Source: Chitinophagales bacterium
GTDB taxonomy: Bacteria; Bacteroidota; Bacteroidia; Chitinophagales; Saprospiraceae
Length of the DNA stretch: 64,000 nt
Direction of reading: 5' to 3'
Assembly (NCBI GenBank): GCA_013299105.1
Contig: JAAFJY010000008.1
Coordinates: 155,677-219,676 of the forward strand
The notes beneath the pieces were generated by a model. It made no database searches. It saw nothing but the letters and a program-made list of their open reading frames with translations, and was not told the DNA's origin. Numbering within the stretch: the first letter of the stretch is position 1; each line of letters begins with the position of its first letter. The translations under genes were made by a program, and so were the position numbers. Positions 35,192 through 44,006 of this stretch are shown one piece after another.

Positions 35192-37071
35192 TTTTTCAAT
35201 TCCTTAACGGGTATTTTAACCGGAACAGCCTTAACAGTTTGCGCGTCCACCTTGAAAATATCGGCCCGTTCGGTGGGTCTTTTTTCAATTTCCCAACGAA
35301 ACCCGGGTAACAGCAAAGTTTTGTGGTCCACTTTTCCCATTGGGTTCAGTACCGACTTGGGATCGGTGATGAAAGTGATTTTTTCCAGGCTATTGCCCTC
35401 GCCGAAGCGAATGACCAGCTCGCTGCACGCCGTTTTGTTGACCCCCACGTAGGCCCCACTGTCGTCTTTGGCATAATACACCACTTCGGCGTTGCCAAAG
35501 GCATCCATGCGTCTGAGGTCGCTGTCAACGAAATAGGCGATGGTATTGCGGGCTTTGATTTGGTTGAAAAACCTGCCATCTGATATGATGATCTGAAAAC
35601 TGTTGTTTCGCAGCCAGATCTGGTTGATTTTTTTGTTTTTCAGCAAAATATAGATGGTGTCAGCTGTAAACTGGCTGGTATCAGACCACACGATGGGATT
35701 GCCATACAAGACAAACATCGAGTCGCGGGTGGAATAAATCAAGGAATCCGAGACCGCTTGAAAGTCCTTCTTGTAAATCTTGGCCCGATGGTAAGCCCGC
35801 AACAGCCTGGAACTGTCTTGCTTGGAAGTATCCGCTTTGACCGCCACCAGAGTATCTGCTGCCAAAAACAGGGAATCGCCCTCCACCTCAGTAATCAGTT
35901 CCGGTCGGCCCATTTTGCCACCGACGGCTTTGATGTACTCCGTTTTTTTGTTGTATTGGGCAAAAGTGCTGTTGATGGCCAGTTTGGCACTGGTATCTTG
36001 CCAGACAACATCGCCACTGGCCAAGGCCAAGCCCGATGAATCGACTGCCCGCACCTGGTCTGCGGTCAAAATTTGAGGGCCATCAACGAAAGTACCTCGC
36101 CCGGTGGTAGCAAAAGTACCGGTTTTGCGGTTGTAGGAGATTTGCGGGGCTTCAATGTCTTGTTTGCCCTCCTTGTAGCGGGCATTGCCTTGCAGAAACG
36201 TGGTATCCTGGAGCTCATCGTAGCGGATCAACTCGCCCAAGGCGAGGCGGGTTGAGTCTTCCACCCTGGCATTGCCATAGAGCGTATAGATTTTCAATTT
36301 GCCGTCGTAATCAATGGTGTCGGCCTCGGCTTCTTGCTCGGCTTTGATGTATTGGGGGCCAACCGTGAAGCGGGCTTTTTGGTTGTTGGTATCGTAGTAA
36401 CCTGCTTCGCAGTATACCTTGCTGCTGTCGGTGGTGATGACCGTGGGGCCTAGAAAGCGGACCACTTTGTTGTCCGTATTGTAGTTGAGCGAATCCGCTT
36501 TGAGCTTGAATTGAGGGTCCACCACTGTTACCTCTTCCCGAAACTGTGCTTCTTTGGTATCGACATAATAGTACCCCACTTTGCTGCGCAACTGGGTGGA
36601 GTCGCTGAGCATGGTCGCTCCGGTGGTAAAATAAGCCAATTTGGTGTCGGAGCGGTAGTCTAGTCGGCGGGTATACAAGCGTTTTTTGCCATTGATCAAA
36701 AGTACATTGCCGATGAGGTTGGCGATTTTTGACTCGGCGTCATACTGTGCTTCGTTGGAAAAAATTTGGAGCGAGTCCCCCTGCTGGATCACCACATTGC
36801 CGTAAGCATAAACTTGGGTCTCGTTTTCGATCAGCGCCGAATCGCAGTACATGAACATGTTTTCGTTGCGCAGTTCTACATTGCCCCGCAGGCGCTGCCA
36901 GTTCGACTCTTTGCGTTGCTCCACCTTCAAGATGTCAGAGTGCAAAACCTTCACCAGGCTGTTGCCCGATCCAGATGCACCTGGATTTTGGGCATACAGC
37001 AGCCCGTACCAGCACAACAAAAGCAGACTGATCCGGTATTTTATTGAAATATGTCTTTGTTTACTTTGCAT
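35188..37071 (-). CDS. OstA-like (LptA/LptD N-terminal) protein
   Basis: 627 residues with a signal peptide (YRISLLLLCWYGLLYAQ). The mature part is a run of OstA/LptA-type beta-jellyroll units (LRGNVELRNENMFMYCDSAL, VYAYGNVVIQQGDSL, LIGNVLLINGKKRL, and so on), the type found in LPS transport bridge proteins. Bacteroidota carry this second OstA family of uncertain job. It is upstream of, and overlaps by 4 bp, the BatE-like gene, so an envelope unit is likely. A lipopolysaccharide transport or outer-membrane role is inferred. Confidence 0.85.
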   Translation of the reverse strand: MQSKQRHISIKYRISLLLLCWYGLLYAQNPGASGSGNSLVKVLHSDILKVEQRKESNWQRLRGNVELRNENMFMYCDSALIENETQVYAYGNVVIQQGDSLQIFSNEAQYDAESKIANLIGNVLLINGKKRLYTRRLDYRSDTKLAYFTTGATMLSDSTQLRSKVGYYYVDTKEAQFREEVTVVDPQFKLKADSLNYNTDNKVVRFLGPTVITTDSSKVYCEAGYYDTNNQKARFTVGPQYIKAEQEAEADTIDYDGKLKIYTLYGNARVEDSTRLALGELIRYDELQDTTFLQGNARYKEGKQDIEAPQISYNRKTGTFATTGRGTFVDGPQILTADQVRAVDSSGLALASGDVVWQDTSAKLAINSTFAQYNKKTEYIKAVGGKMGRPELITEVEGDSLFLAADTLVAVKADTSKQDSSRLLRAYHRAKIYKKDFQAVSDSLIYSTRDSMFVLYGNPIVWSDTSQFTADTIYILLKNKKINQIWLRNNSFQIIISDGRFFNQIKARNTIAYFVDSDLRRMDAFGNAEVVYYAKDDSGAYVGVNKTACSELVIRFGEGNSLEKITFITDPKSVLNPMGKVDHKTLLLPGFRWEIEKRPTERADIFKVDAQTVKAVPVKIPVKELKK

Positions 37072-37105
37072 TTCAGTTTTTGAACCTGAGTTTCAAAAAT
37101 CCCAA

Positions 37106-37239
37106 ATCGTGCAGCCGAGAACCTAAAACACGACAAATTTTCCATGCGAGCCTCTAAATCGTATGTCGTAAGTCGTGAGTCGTCTATCGTATGTCAAAAA
37201 ACATACCGAACAGACCAGAACTCAAGTTGATTAACAATC
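37106..37239. repeat. R4 intergenic repeat, copy B
   Basis: AACCTAAAACACGAC..., then CGTAAGTCGTGAGTCGT-type 7-mers, then ATGTCAAAAAACATACC and CCAGAACTCAAG. Diverged copy of 2351-2483. Lies just upstream of the OstA-like gene. Confidence 0.65.
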
Positions 37240-37252
37240 ATTAGTCAAAAGA

Positions 37253-38407
37253 TCACTCCCACAGCAATTCCGCTGCCTCCTCCCCTACCAGGGTTCCGAT
37301 GGCCACACCCATGCCGCCCATGCGCACGGCTACCGCCAAACGAGGCCCCAATTTACGGATGATTGGCGATTTCTCGGCACCCAGGCCCAAAATCCCGCTC
37401 CACCATTGGGCTATTTGCACTTTTTGCCCTGGCAGGATCACCGTTTCCAATAAACTCAATAACGAATTGCTGATCAATTCCGTGTGGCCAAATTCGTCGG
37501 TTTGTTCAGCTTGAGGGTCGAGATTCCGGCCACCGCCTAAAAGAATACGCCCATCAATATCGCGAAAATAAAAATAACCGCGATCGTAGTGGAAACAGCC
37601 TTTGATGGGCAAATTCGCAATTGGTTCAGTCACCAAAACCTGGTTGCGGGCCGGGGTCACGGGCAAATCGGGCAAAAGCCTGCGCGCAAAACCATTGGTG
37701 GCTACAATTGCATCGGCAAATTGCAAATTCCAGCCCTCGCTGGTTTGGAGGTAAACACCGCTTGAATCGTGGCTCAGGTGGGTGATCTCCACCCCATTGA
37801 GCACTTGGATACCCGCATTCAAGGTCCGCTGAAGCAAGTTTTTCATCATCCAACCTGTGTTGATTTGTCCTTCGCCTCGGTTGAGAATCAAGTTTTCGAC
37901 GCCTGAAAAACCCATATTTGACAAGTTTTCATTGGCTAAAACATAGGTCTCATTCATGCCAGTGATGGCTTTCGCTTCTTGGTTGAAAGCCGAAAGTTGA
38001 TCGCAGCAAGCCTCAAAAATGATTTTTTCTTCAGCCCGAAACACCTCATAGCCACCCAAGGCTTCATAGCGTATCGCTTCGTCACCGAGTTTTTCGCGCA
38101 GGCGCTGCAAGCCGCGAAAACGCCGTTCGACCAGTGCCCATACCTCCGACGCTGGCCGGTGTTCCAGGTCTTCCAACAACTCGGTCATGCTGCCAAAGCA
38201 AGCAAAACCAGCGTTTTTGGTACTGGCTCCACTAGGCAAAGCCCCCCTGTCGATGACTACAATCGACCGCTGAGGGTCTAGTTCCCGCAGGTGCAAGGCT
38301 GCATTTAAGCCTACGATGCCACTGCCCAGGACCAAAGTTTGATTAGGCGGCAAAAAAACCGAGGATTCCCAGTAGCTCAAACGATTTTGGGTAGAATTGC
38401 TAAACAT
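37253..38407 (-). CDS. FAD-dependent oxidoreductase, DAO family
   Basis: 384 residues from ATG 38407 (an ATG 39 bp upstream would only add a short tail). The FAD motif is LVLGSGIVGLNAALHLRELD (about 24-43), followed by SGASTKNAGFACFGS and the insert of the glycine oxidase/D-amino acid oxidase family. The C-terminal GRILLGGGRNLDPQAEQ and WSGILGLGAEKSPIIRK contain the second flavin segment. Substrate could be an amine or amino acid. It stands alone with a divergent DUF4293 gene 48 bp upstream. Confidence 0.85.
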   Translation of the reverse strand: MFSNSTQNRLSYWESSVFLPPNQTLVLGSGIVGLNAALHLRELDPQRSIVVIDRGALPSGASTKNAGFACFGSMTELLEDLEHRPASEVWALVERRFRGLQRLREKLGDEAIRYEALGGYEVFRAEEKIIFEACCDQLSAFNQEAKAITGMNETYVLANENLSNMGFSGVENLILNRGEGQINTGWMMKNLLQRTLNAGIQVLNGVEITHLSHDSSGVYLQTSEGWNLQFADAIVATNGFARRLLPDLPVTPARNQVLVTEPIANLPIKGCFHYDRGYFYFRDIDGRILLGGGRNLDPQAEQTDEFGHTELISNSLLSLLETVILPGQKVQIAQWWSGILGLGAEKSPIIRKLGPRLAVAVRMGGMGVAIGTLVGEEAAELLWE

Positions 38408-38455
38408 GATGTATTTTGGCGGCGTTAAAACATTGGATAAACCCAATTAAACACA

Positions 38456-38896
38456 ATGATACAACGCATTCAAAGTATTTTCTTGCTCCTGGCAGGTGGT
38501 TCTTTTTTGAGCTTGTTTAAACTGCCTTTTGCCCAAACGGATAAAGCAGTAAGCAATTCAGCATTCCTGGCTGATGCCGCTTATGGCATTCAGGATCATG
38601 TTTCGTTAATGGGCACATTTGGGCTGGCCGGAGCCTTGGCCATCATCGCTATTTTTCTGTTTAAAAACCGCAGCTTACAAATGCGCCTGACCATGTTCAG
38701 CGTGATTGCTGCAGTGATTGGTACCATCCTGACTGTCGTTTTGTTCATGCAGGAAGGGCAGGTCAAAAGCAGCCAGGTGGTCAATGATGGTTTGGGTGCC
38801 TATCTGGGATTTGCTGGCTTGATTTTTGCGATCCTTGCTTATCGTTTTGTGCAAAAAGACGATAAGTTGGTGCGCTCAATGGACCGCTTGCGTTGA
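38456..38896 (+). CDS. DUF4293 family membrane protein
   Basis: 146 residues with four hydrophobic helices: IFLLLAGGSFLSLFKLPF, GLAGALAIIAIFLF, FSVIAAVIGTILTVVLFM and LGFAGLIFAILAYRFVQKDD. The length and MIQRIQSIFLLL start are typical of DUF4293, a Bacteroidota family of unknown role. It is followed by a terminator and a tRNA. Confidence 0.75.
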   Translation: MIQRIQSIFLLLAGGSFLSLFKLPFAQTDKAVSNSAFLADAAYGIQDHVSLMGTFGLAGALAIIAIFLFKNRSLQMRLTMFSVIAAVIGTILTVVLFMQEGQVKSSQVVNDGLGAYLGFAGLIFAILAYRFVQKDDKLVRSMDRLR

Positions 38897-38917
38897 ATGG
38901 CGACATCACAGTACGTG

Positions 38918-38956
38918 AAAAAGGCCCTGGAGCGCAATGCCTCAGGGCCTTTTTTC
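38918..38956 (+). terminator. terminator after DUF4293
   Basis: AAAAAGGCCCTG / CTCAGGGCCTTTTTT hairpin with an 11-nt loop and a T-run. A-run at the base on the other side makes it usable for the tRNA on the minus strand too. Confidence 0.85.
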
Positions 38957-38993
38957 ATTTGTTTGATTGCCTGAATCCCAGCAATTAACCCAG

Positions 38994-39078
38994 CAGAGAG
39001 GAAGGGATTCGAACCCTCGACACCTTGCGGTGTACACGCTTTCCAGGCGTGCCTCTTCAACCACTCGAGCACCTCTCT
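38994..39078 (-). tRNA. tRNA-Ser (GGA)
   Basis: Minus-strand acceptor AGAGAGG pairs with CCTCTCT, discriminator G. The anticodon arm CACGC-CTGGAAA-GCGTG has anticodon GGA. A long variable arm (TACACCGCAAGGTGT) and T arm GAGGGTTCGAATCCC fit serine. The CCA is not encoded (CTCTCT is followed by GCTGGG). Confidence 0.93.
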
Positions 39079-39126
39079 AGGTTGATGTTGAAACGCCGGC
39101 GAAGCCCATTGTTTCAAAACCGGGTG

Positions 39127-39134
39127 CAAAGATA
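39127..39134 (-). promoter_or_regulatory. candidate tRNA promoter -7 element TATCTTTG
   Basis: Minus-strand TATCTTTG matches TAnnTTTG. It is 48 bp upstream of the mature tRNA-Ser 5' end. The -33 box is unclear. Confidence 0.4.
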
Positions 39135-39203
39135 TGTACTTTGCCATGCTTTTCCCAGGTTTTTGCGAAAAATATTCACAAACCCTTTTTCAAAGGCTAT
39201 GAA

Positions 39204-40019
39204 TTACTGCTTTTTCACCCTTACGCTGCCAGTGCCCAAGCCTTCAATCGAGAGGAGGAGCTCATCGTATTGGGTTTCTTTGAACAGGTTTTCGAGGTTG
39301 AAATACCAGGTTTTGGTCAGCAGGGCTTCGCAGTCATCGGCTTTGCCCAATACCAATTTGACTGGCACCAAGGGTGGAAGACTTTTACCCAGCTGCTTAC
39401 CCCAAACCAAGTCCGGTTCCTGCGTTACACAACCACCACTGTAAGCAGCAGTGATTGAAAGTAAGTTGCCAATTTGGCTCACCGCAATCACTTTGAATTC
39501 TTCTTTGCTACCAGTATTGTAGGTGTCAGCACTGATCAATACGGGCTTGGCTAGCGAATTAGCCCTTACAAAAATCATTTCCAAGGACTTGTTGACTGTG
39601 CTTTTCAATACCAAGCGGCGGTCACTGTCTTCCAATTTGTACTGATCAGCTTCGTCCAATCCCTGCATAAACCAGGTAGAATAGGGCGTATCAGCCACTC
39701 GGGTCGAAAGGGTTACATTGAGTTCGATACCTGCATTGCCAGTTGTGCTAAAAGTGCCGCCCAGGATATTGCGCGAACTATGCCCCAGTAATTTACCATC
39801 CTCTTGCAAGTTGAGATGGGCTGGAGAAAGTTGAGACTCCCGAGCTGAGATGCTCGCATTGTCGCTTGGACCATTGCTGAGTAACCATAAGCCAGTTAAA
39901 CCTGTGTTACTGCCTCCTTGCAGGTCCAGGCTATTCTCAGTGTCATTTGGGTCACAGCTCGACAGGAGGATGCCAACACACAAACAGATGGGGAAAAAAT
40001 TGAACAGAATACGTTTCAT
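39204..40019 (-). CDS. lipoprotein of unknown function
   Basis: 271 residues from ATG 40019. This start gives a good lipoprotein signal (KRILFNFFPICLCVGILLSS with lipobox Cys after LLSS). The frame stays open upstream to 40196, but that part is R1 repeat DNA and not protein-like. The mature protein starts DPNDTENSLDLQGG, then contains FSTTGNAGIELNVTLSTRVA, WFMQGLDEADQYKLEDSDRR and C-terminal NLENLFKETQYDELLLS. It looks like a beta-rich lipocalin-style domain seen in many small Bacteroidota lipoproteins, but no family can be named with confidence. R1 copy D lies 100 bp upstream. Confidence 0.75.
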   Translation of the reverse strand: MKRILFNFFPICLCVGILLSSCDPNDTENSLDLQGGSNTGLTGLWLLSNGPSDNASISARESQLSPAHLNLQEDGKLLGHSSRNILGGTFSTTGNAGIELNVTLSTRVADTPYSTWFMQGLDEADQYKLEDSDRRLVLKSTVNKSLEMIFVRANSLAKPVLISADTYNTGSKEEFKVIAVSQIGNLLSITAAYSGGCVTQEPDLVWGKQLGKSLPPLVPVKLVLGKADDCEALLTKTWYFNLENLFKETQYDELLLSIEGLGTGSVRVKKQ

Positions 40020-40168
40020 GGATTTTGTTTTTGAGTTTAGACGCCGCATCAGGTGAATGGGTTGGAAAAGGTGCCGCATTTTTTCAACAGCCATGAGATC
40101 CTGATCTAAAGCATTTGAGCTAAGTATTTGAGCTAAAATAAGATGGACATCTTTGTTTTTGAGGTTTA

Positions 40169-40364
40169 CTGAAAACTTCGAAGAAGTGATCTCCACAATT
40201 CAGCGAGAATTTTTGTCTAAACCGGAATTTTCAGAATTACAGAATTACTTGCATGACGTTGACCGAAACAGAATTTGAAAGAATTTCAGAATCGGCCCGC
40301 TTCGCGGTCATAAACGCCACTGACCATAAAAACACAGCTACGGAAAGTTTTCCGAAGTTTTCAG
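40169..40364. mobile_element. 196-bp insertion element with 12-bp TIR inside R1
   Basis: Ends CTGAAAACTTCG (40169-40180) and its exact complement CGAAGTTTTCAG (40353-40364). Flanking target duplication GGTTTA / GATTTA (5 of 6 identical). Contains the R3 module (40211-40310). No coding capacity, so it would be a non-autonomous element. Inserted in the middle of an R1 hairpin. Confidence 0.85.
40211..40310. repeat. R3 intergenic repeat, copy B
   Basis: TCTAAACCGGAATTTTCAG, CAGAATTAC units, GCATGACGTTGACCGAAAC and CGGCCCGCTTCGCGGTC; colinear with 15665-15779. Here it is carried in the 196-bp element. Confidence 0.8.
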
Positions 40365-40660
40365 GATTTACCAAAAAAAGAACACAACATGCTTTCATCC
40401 ACTTGCTTATCTTTTTTCACTGACCCCAAATTCGACCACCTTATTTTTTTGCGCTCCCAAACCATCCTGATTTGTGAAAACAAAAAAATTACAAGGCAAG
40501 CAGAAAAAAAATTGTCAAGAGATTAACATTTTTCTCATTCGAGCTCACTACATGGTCATTTTTTGCGTTTTTAGGCGGTAGCAACGTAACTTTTCATTGG
40601 GCTTACGTTAAACGTGGACTTGCAGATGGCTGCTCAGTAAGTGCTTTATTTAATCAAAAG

Positions 40661-40668
40661 TAGCTTTG
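40661..40668 (+). promoter_or_regulatory. candidate -7 element TAGCTTTG upstream of CotH gene
   Basis: TAnnTTTG match, 96 bp before the start, same octamer as before the response regulator. -33 element is uncertain. Confidence 0.4.
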
Positions 40669-40713
40669 CTCAGTTGTGCTTTCGCCCACCAATCAGTAAC
40701 TGGTCTCTAACCC

Positions 40714-40751
40714 GCCTGCTTTTTTGATCAAAATGGATCTTTCAAGCAGGC
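40714..40751 (+). promoter_or_regulatory. leader hairpin before first CotH gene
   Basis: GCCTGCTT (40714-40721) and AAGCAGGC (40744-40751) form an 8-bp stem with a 22-nt loop, ending 12 bp before the ATG at 40764. It could affect translation or stability of the two-gene CotH mRNA. Confidence 0.4.
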
Positions 40752-40763
40752 TGATTTACAAAC

Positions 40764-42371
40764 ATGAAGTACACTTTTACCCTGCTAGCTTTGCTTGTAG
40801 TAACCTTTGCAGGCAACAGTTTTGCCCAGAACAGCGGCAAAGATTTTTTCGACCCTCAAACGATTCAAGACATCCAGCTCCAGTTTGAGCCTAAAGATTG
40901 GGCCCGTCAGCTAGATTCCTTGCGTTTCAATGGTGAAAACCTCTTAAACGCGCAGCTGAGTGTCAACGGCGTAAAGTTCGGACTAGTAGGAGTCCGGATA
41001 GCAAGTGATTACGGATTTTCACCTGCTAGCCCTCGCAACTCTCTGCACTTACAGCTTGATCATGTTGACAAGTCGTTCAACCATGCGGGTTATCGCAGCA
41101 TTCATCTCTCCTCGGCGCTGCGCGACCCAAGTATGGTAAGAGAAGTACTTGGAGCCTCTATTGCCCGCAAGTATATGCCTGCTCCTAAAGCCAATTATGC
41201 CCAGGTCAGTATCAATGGGCAACCTTATGGTTTATTGGTCAATGTGGAGCCTTTTGAATCGCCTTTTCTGAAGCGTTATTTCTCTTCAGATCAAGGTTCT
41301 TTGTACTATTGTCCGCCGCCTAAAAAGGAAAACGCTTTGCGCACGGGCTGCTCGCCAAGTGGATTTGGCAGTTTGCAAGTGGAGAAAGTTGAGGCTTGTT
41401 ATAGCGATTATTATAAGGTAATGCAGGGTGATGGTTACAAAGATTTGATTGAATTTACCAAAAAACTCAACCAACCCAATGCACAATTAGAAGAATTTCT
41501 GGATGTAGATCGCACCTTATGGATGCTGGCCTACAACAACGTTTTTGTCAATCTATACAGCTACAGTGGTGGTGTCAGCCGAGCATTTTACCTGTACAAA
41601 GATCAGGAAGAGCGTTTTACTCCCTTTATTGGCGATTTCAATTTCATTTTTGGTACTTTCAAAAATCCAGGCCTGGGCAATGGTGCAGACTTGGGCTTTG
41701 CCGCACTTCAACAATTAGACCCTGATTTGCACGCCAACAACACTTTCAAGCCTTTGATCAACCGGCTATTGAGCAATGATTTTAACTTAAAACTTTACCA
41801 CAGCCATTTGCGCAGTATCTTGTACAACGAGCTTCTGAATGGTTCGTACGAAACCCAGGCCAAGCAATTACAGGAATTTATCCGCCCGGCCTTGAACAAC
41901 GACAAAAACAAATATTACCCCATGAGTGATGCTGACCGGAGCTTGATCGCCACCATTGGCAAAGTGACACAAATTCCTGGCATCGTGGAGTTGATGAACG
42001 AAAGAATCCGCTTTTTGCGCAAGCACCCCGCATTGATCAATGTACCACCCAGTATCACTGAGGTGAAGGTGAAAGGCCGAGAAAAGTTTGTGGCGACCCA
42101 ATTGAGTGAGTTTAATGTTTCCGCCAAAGTGGTTGATTTTCCTCAAAAGGTGAAAATTTTCTACCGTTTCAGCCCCCATGAAGCCTTCAAAGAAATGCTG
42201 ATGGAGGATAAAAACAATGATGCAACTTACAAGGCGGTACTGAAACCACAAAACCCAGGGGCACACGTAGAGTATTACATCATGGCCGAGAGCTTCAAAG
42301 CCATTTCTCATTCTCCGCAGCTGTACATGTTTGAAAGGCATCACAGCAGTTTGGAGGAAATCAATAAGTAG
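40764..42371 (+). CDS. CotH-like secreted protein (divergent)
   Basis: 535 residues with signal peptide (YTFTLLALLVVTFAGNSFAQ). Overall arrangement is that of the downstream CotH gene: LSVNGVKFGLVGVRI, then RDPSMVREVLGASIARKYMP, NGQPYGLLVNVEPFESPFLK, and the active-site-like IGDFNFIFG. It departs from the family in two places: the glycine-rich RYKGNSSY loop reads RIASDYGF, and WDLNLAFG has become GDFNFIFG. CotH proteins include atypical secreted protein kinases, so this copy may be inactive or specialised. The C-terminal ~100 residues look like a beta-sandwich. The downstream CotH gene starts 80 bp later. Confidence 0.8.
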   Translation: MKYTFTLLALLVVTFAGNSFAQNSGKDFFDPQTIQDIQLQFEPKDWARQLDSLRFNGENLLNAQLSVNGVKFGLVGVRIASDYGFSPASPRNSLHLQLDHVDKSFNHAGYRSIHLSSALRDPSMVREVLGASIARKYMPAPKANYAQVSINGQPYGLLVNVEPFESPFLKRYFSSDQGSLYYCPPPKKENALRTGCSPSGFGSLQVEKVEACYSDYYKVMQGDGYKDLIEFTKKLNQPNAQLEEFLDVDRTLWMLAYNNVFVNLYSYSGGVSRAFYLYKDQEERFTPFIGDFNFIFGTFKNPGLGNGADLGFAALQQLDPDLHANNTFKPLINRLLSNDFNLKLYHSHLRSILYNELLNGSYETQAKQLQEFIRPALNNDKNKYYPMSDADRSLIATIGKVTQIPGIVELMNERIRFLRKHPALINVPPSITEVKVKGREKFVATQLSEFNVSAKVVDFPQKVKIFYRFSPHEAFKEMLMEDKNNDATYKAVLKPQNPGAHVEYYIMAESFKAISHSPQLYMFERHHSSLEEINK

Positions 42372-42451
42372 TTGATAGGTTGAGGAGAGACTCAAGACCT
42401 CGGTTTCAATGTTCATTGGCTTTTCGTTTTCATAGCAATTTAAATACCATT

Positions 42452-44002
42452 ATGTCCATTCGCTTATTCTTTGCTTGCTTGTTTTTTGTGGCTAAACTTT
42501 CAGCCCAAGACCTTTACGACCCCAAAAAAATCACGGAGGTGCGGATCCAATTCAAAAACCCCAAGTGGAAAGAAGTCTTGGATTCGCTCAAAAGCACTCA
42601 CCCAGAGATGCGCCTGACGGCAGATGTGACGGTAAATGGGGTCAAATACAATGGGGTTGGGGTGCGCTACAAGGGCAATAGCTCATACAACAACGTAAAA
42701 AAAACGGGCATGCTCAAATTGCCCTTCAACATCAAAATCAACTACACCGACAAAACCAAAAAATTGCCGGGTGGCTATACCGTATTGAAACTGGCCAATG
42801 GATTTCGCGATCCCAGCTTGGTGCGCGAGGTTTTGGCTTACGAGATTGCCCGCAACTACGTGCCCGCGCCCAAGGCCAATTTTGCCAAGGTCTATGTAAA
42901 TGACACTTACCTTGGCCTGTACACCAACACTGAATCAATCGAAGGCCCCTTCCTGGATCGGCATTTCGGCGGACACAATGGTCCTATCATCAAAGGCGAC
43001 CCTGACTGGACTGCAACCCGCCCCAGCAAATGCCCCGAAAGTGACAAATGTTCCTTGACTTACCTGGGGGAGGATACCACTTGCTACAACTACATATATG
43101 AATACAGCACGCCGGAGGCTGCCCTGGATTTGGTAAGTTTTGTCCGAGATTTGAATAAAAATCCGGAGAAGCTCGACAAACTGATGGACATTGACCAAGC
43201 CCTGTGGATGTTGGCCATCAACAATGTCTTGGTTAATTTGGACAGCTATGTGGGTGCCTTTTGTCAAAATTACTACTTGTACAAAGATACCCTGGGTGGC
43301 ATTCACCCAGTATTGTGGGACCTTAACCTGGCTTTTGGGGGCTTTCGCCTCATGCCCGGCAGCAAGGTTTTGAATGACGAAGAGTTGAAAAATTTCCACC
43401 TTTTCGTCCACCACAAAGAAGGCAACCCCAACCGTCCGCTGATCACCAAATTGATGGCCAACAACCTTTACCGCAAGATGTACTTGGCCCATTGCCGCAC
43501 CTTGTACCGCGATTACATCGAAAATGGTCTCTATTTGAAACGCGCCAAAGAATGGCAGGCCTTCATCGCCCCGCACGTAAAAGAAGACAAGTACAAATTG
43601 TACAGCGACAAAGCCTTCACTGCCAACATCAGCGAAACCACCGATGCAGCTGGCACCCCCATCATCGGCATCAGCGAATTGATGGAAGCCCGCAAAGAAG
43701 TGTTGAAAAACACGCCCTACCTTTGGTTTGAAGAGGCCAGTATCAAAAGTGTAACTCACGAAAAAAGCACCGCTGGGGTAAAAGTAAAAATCAATGCCAC
43801 TGGCGCTCAAAAAGTATACGTTTTTTGGCGCAAAACCCCGCTGGGGCTATACGAAAAAAGTGAGTGCAAAGCCGAGCCCGAAGGCCAGTACAGCCTAGAA
43901 GTGCCCTCAGCCACTACCTTGCAGTATTATGTAGTGGCTGAAGGCGAAAAATCAGCAGCTTGCATGCCTGCTAAGGCTGGGTTAGAGGTGTATAGGTTGT
44001 AA
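42452..44002 (+). CDS. CotH kinase family protein, secreted
   Basis: 516 residues from ATG 42452, which opens a signal peptide (SIRLFFACLFFVAKLSAQ); the frame is open 72 bp further up but without signal character. CotH motifs are present: VNGVKYNGVGVRYKGNSSY (ATP/Gly loop region), ANGFRDPSLVREVLAYEIAR, YLGLYTNTESIEGPFLDRHF, and metal/catalytic IHPVLWDLNLAFGGF. A C-terminal beta domain ends EVYRL. CotH proteins of spore formers phosphorylate secreted proteins; the role in this non-sporeformer is unknown. Tandem paralogue of the upstream gene, and 4 bp before the next. Confidence 0.87.
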   Translation: MSIRLFFACLFFVAKLSAQDLYDPKKITEVRIQFKNPKWKEVLDSLKSTHPEMRLTADVTVNGVKYNGVGVRYKGNSSYNNVKKTGMLKLPFNIKINYTDKTKKLPGGYTVLKLANGFRDPSLVREVLAYEIARNYVPAPKANFAKVYVNDTYLGLYTNTESIEGPFLDRHFGGHNGPIIKGDPDWTATRPSKCPESDKCSLTYLGEDTTCYNYIYEYSTPEAALDLVSFVRDLNKNPEKLDKLMDIDQALWMLAINNVLVNLDSYVGAFCQNYYLYKDTLGGIHPVLWDLNLAFGGFRLMPGSKVLNDEELKNFHLFVHHKEGNPNRPLITKLMANNLYRKMYLAHCRTLYRDYIENGLYLKRAKEWQAFIAPHVKEDKYKLYSDKAFTANISETTDAAGTPIIGISELMEARKEVLKNTPYLWFEEASIKSVTHEKSTAGVKVKINATGAQKVYVFWRKTPLGLYEKSECKAEPEGQYSLEVPSATTLQYYVVAEGEKSAACMPAKAGLEVYRL

Positions 44003-44006
44003 ATTT

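Larger units (their letters stand above)
40120..40459. repeat. R1 palindromic repeat, copy D, interrupted by insertion
   Basis: Left half (AAGTATTTGAGCTAAAATAA to GAGGTTTA, 40120-40168), then a 196-bp insertion, then the right half (CCAAAAAAAGAACACAAC to CTTATTTTTTTGCGCTCCC). Intact copies read GAGGTTTAGCAAAAAAAG across this point. The preceding 40 bp carry a partial second copy of the left end. This is the main content of the 744-bp gap before the CotH genes. Confidence 0.88.
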
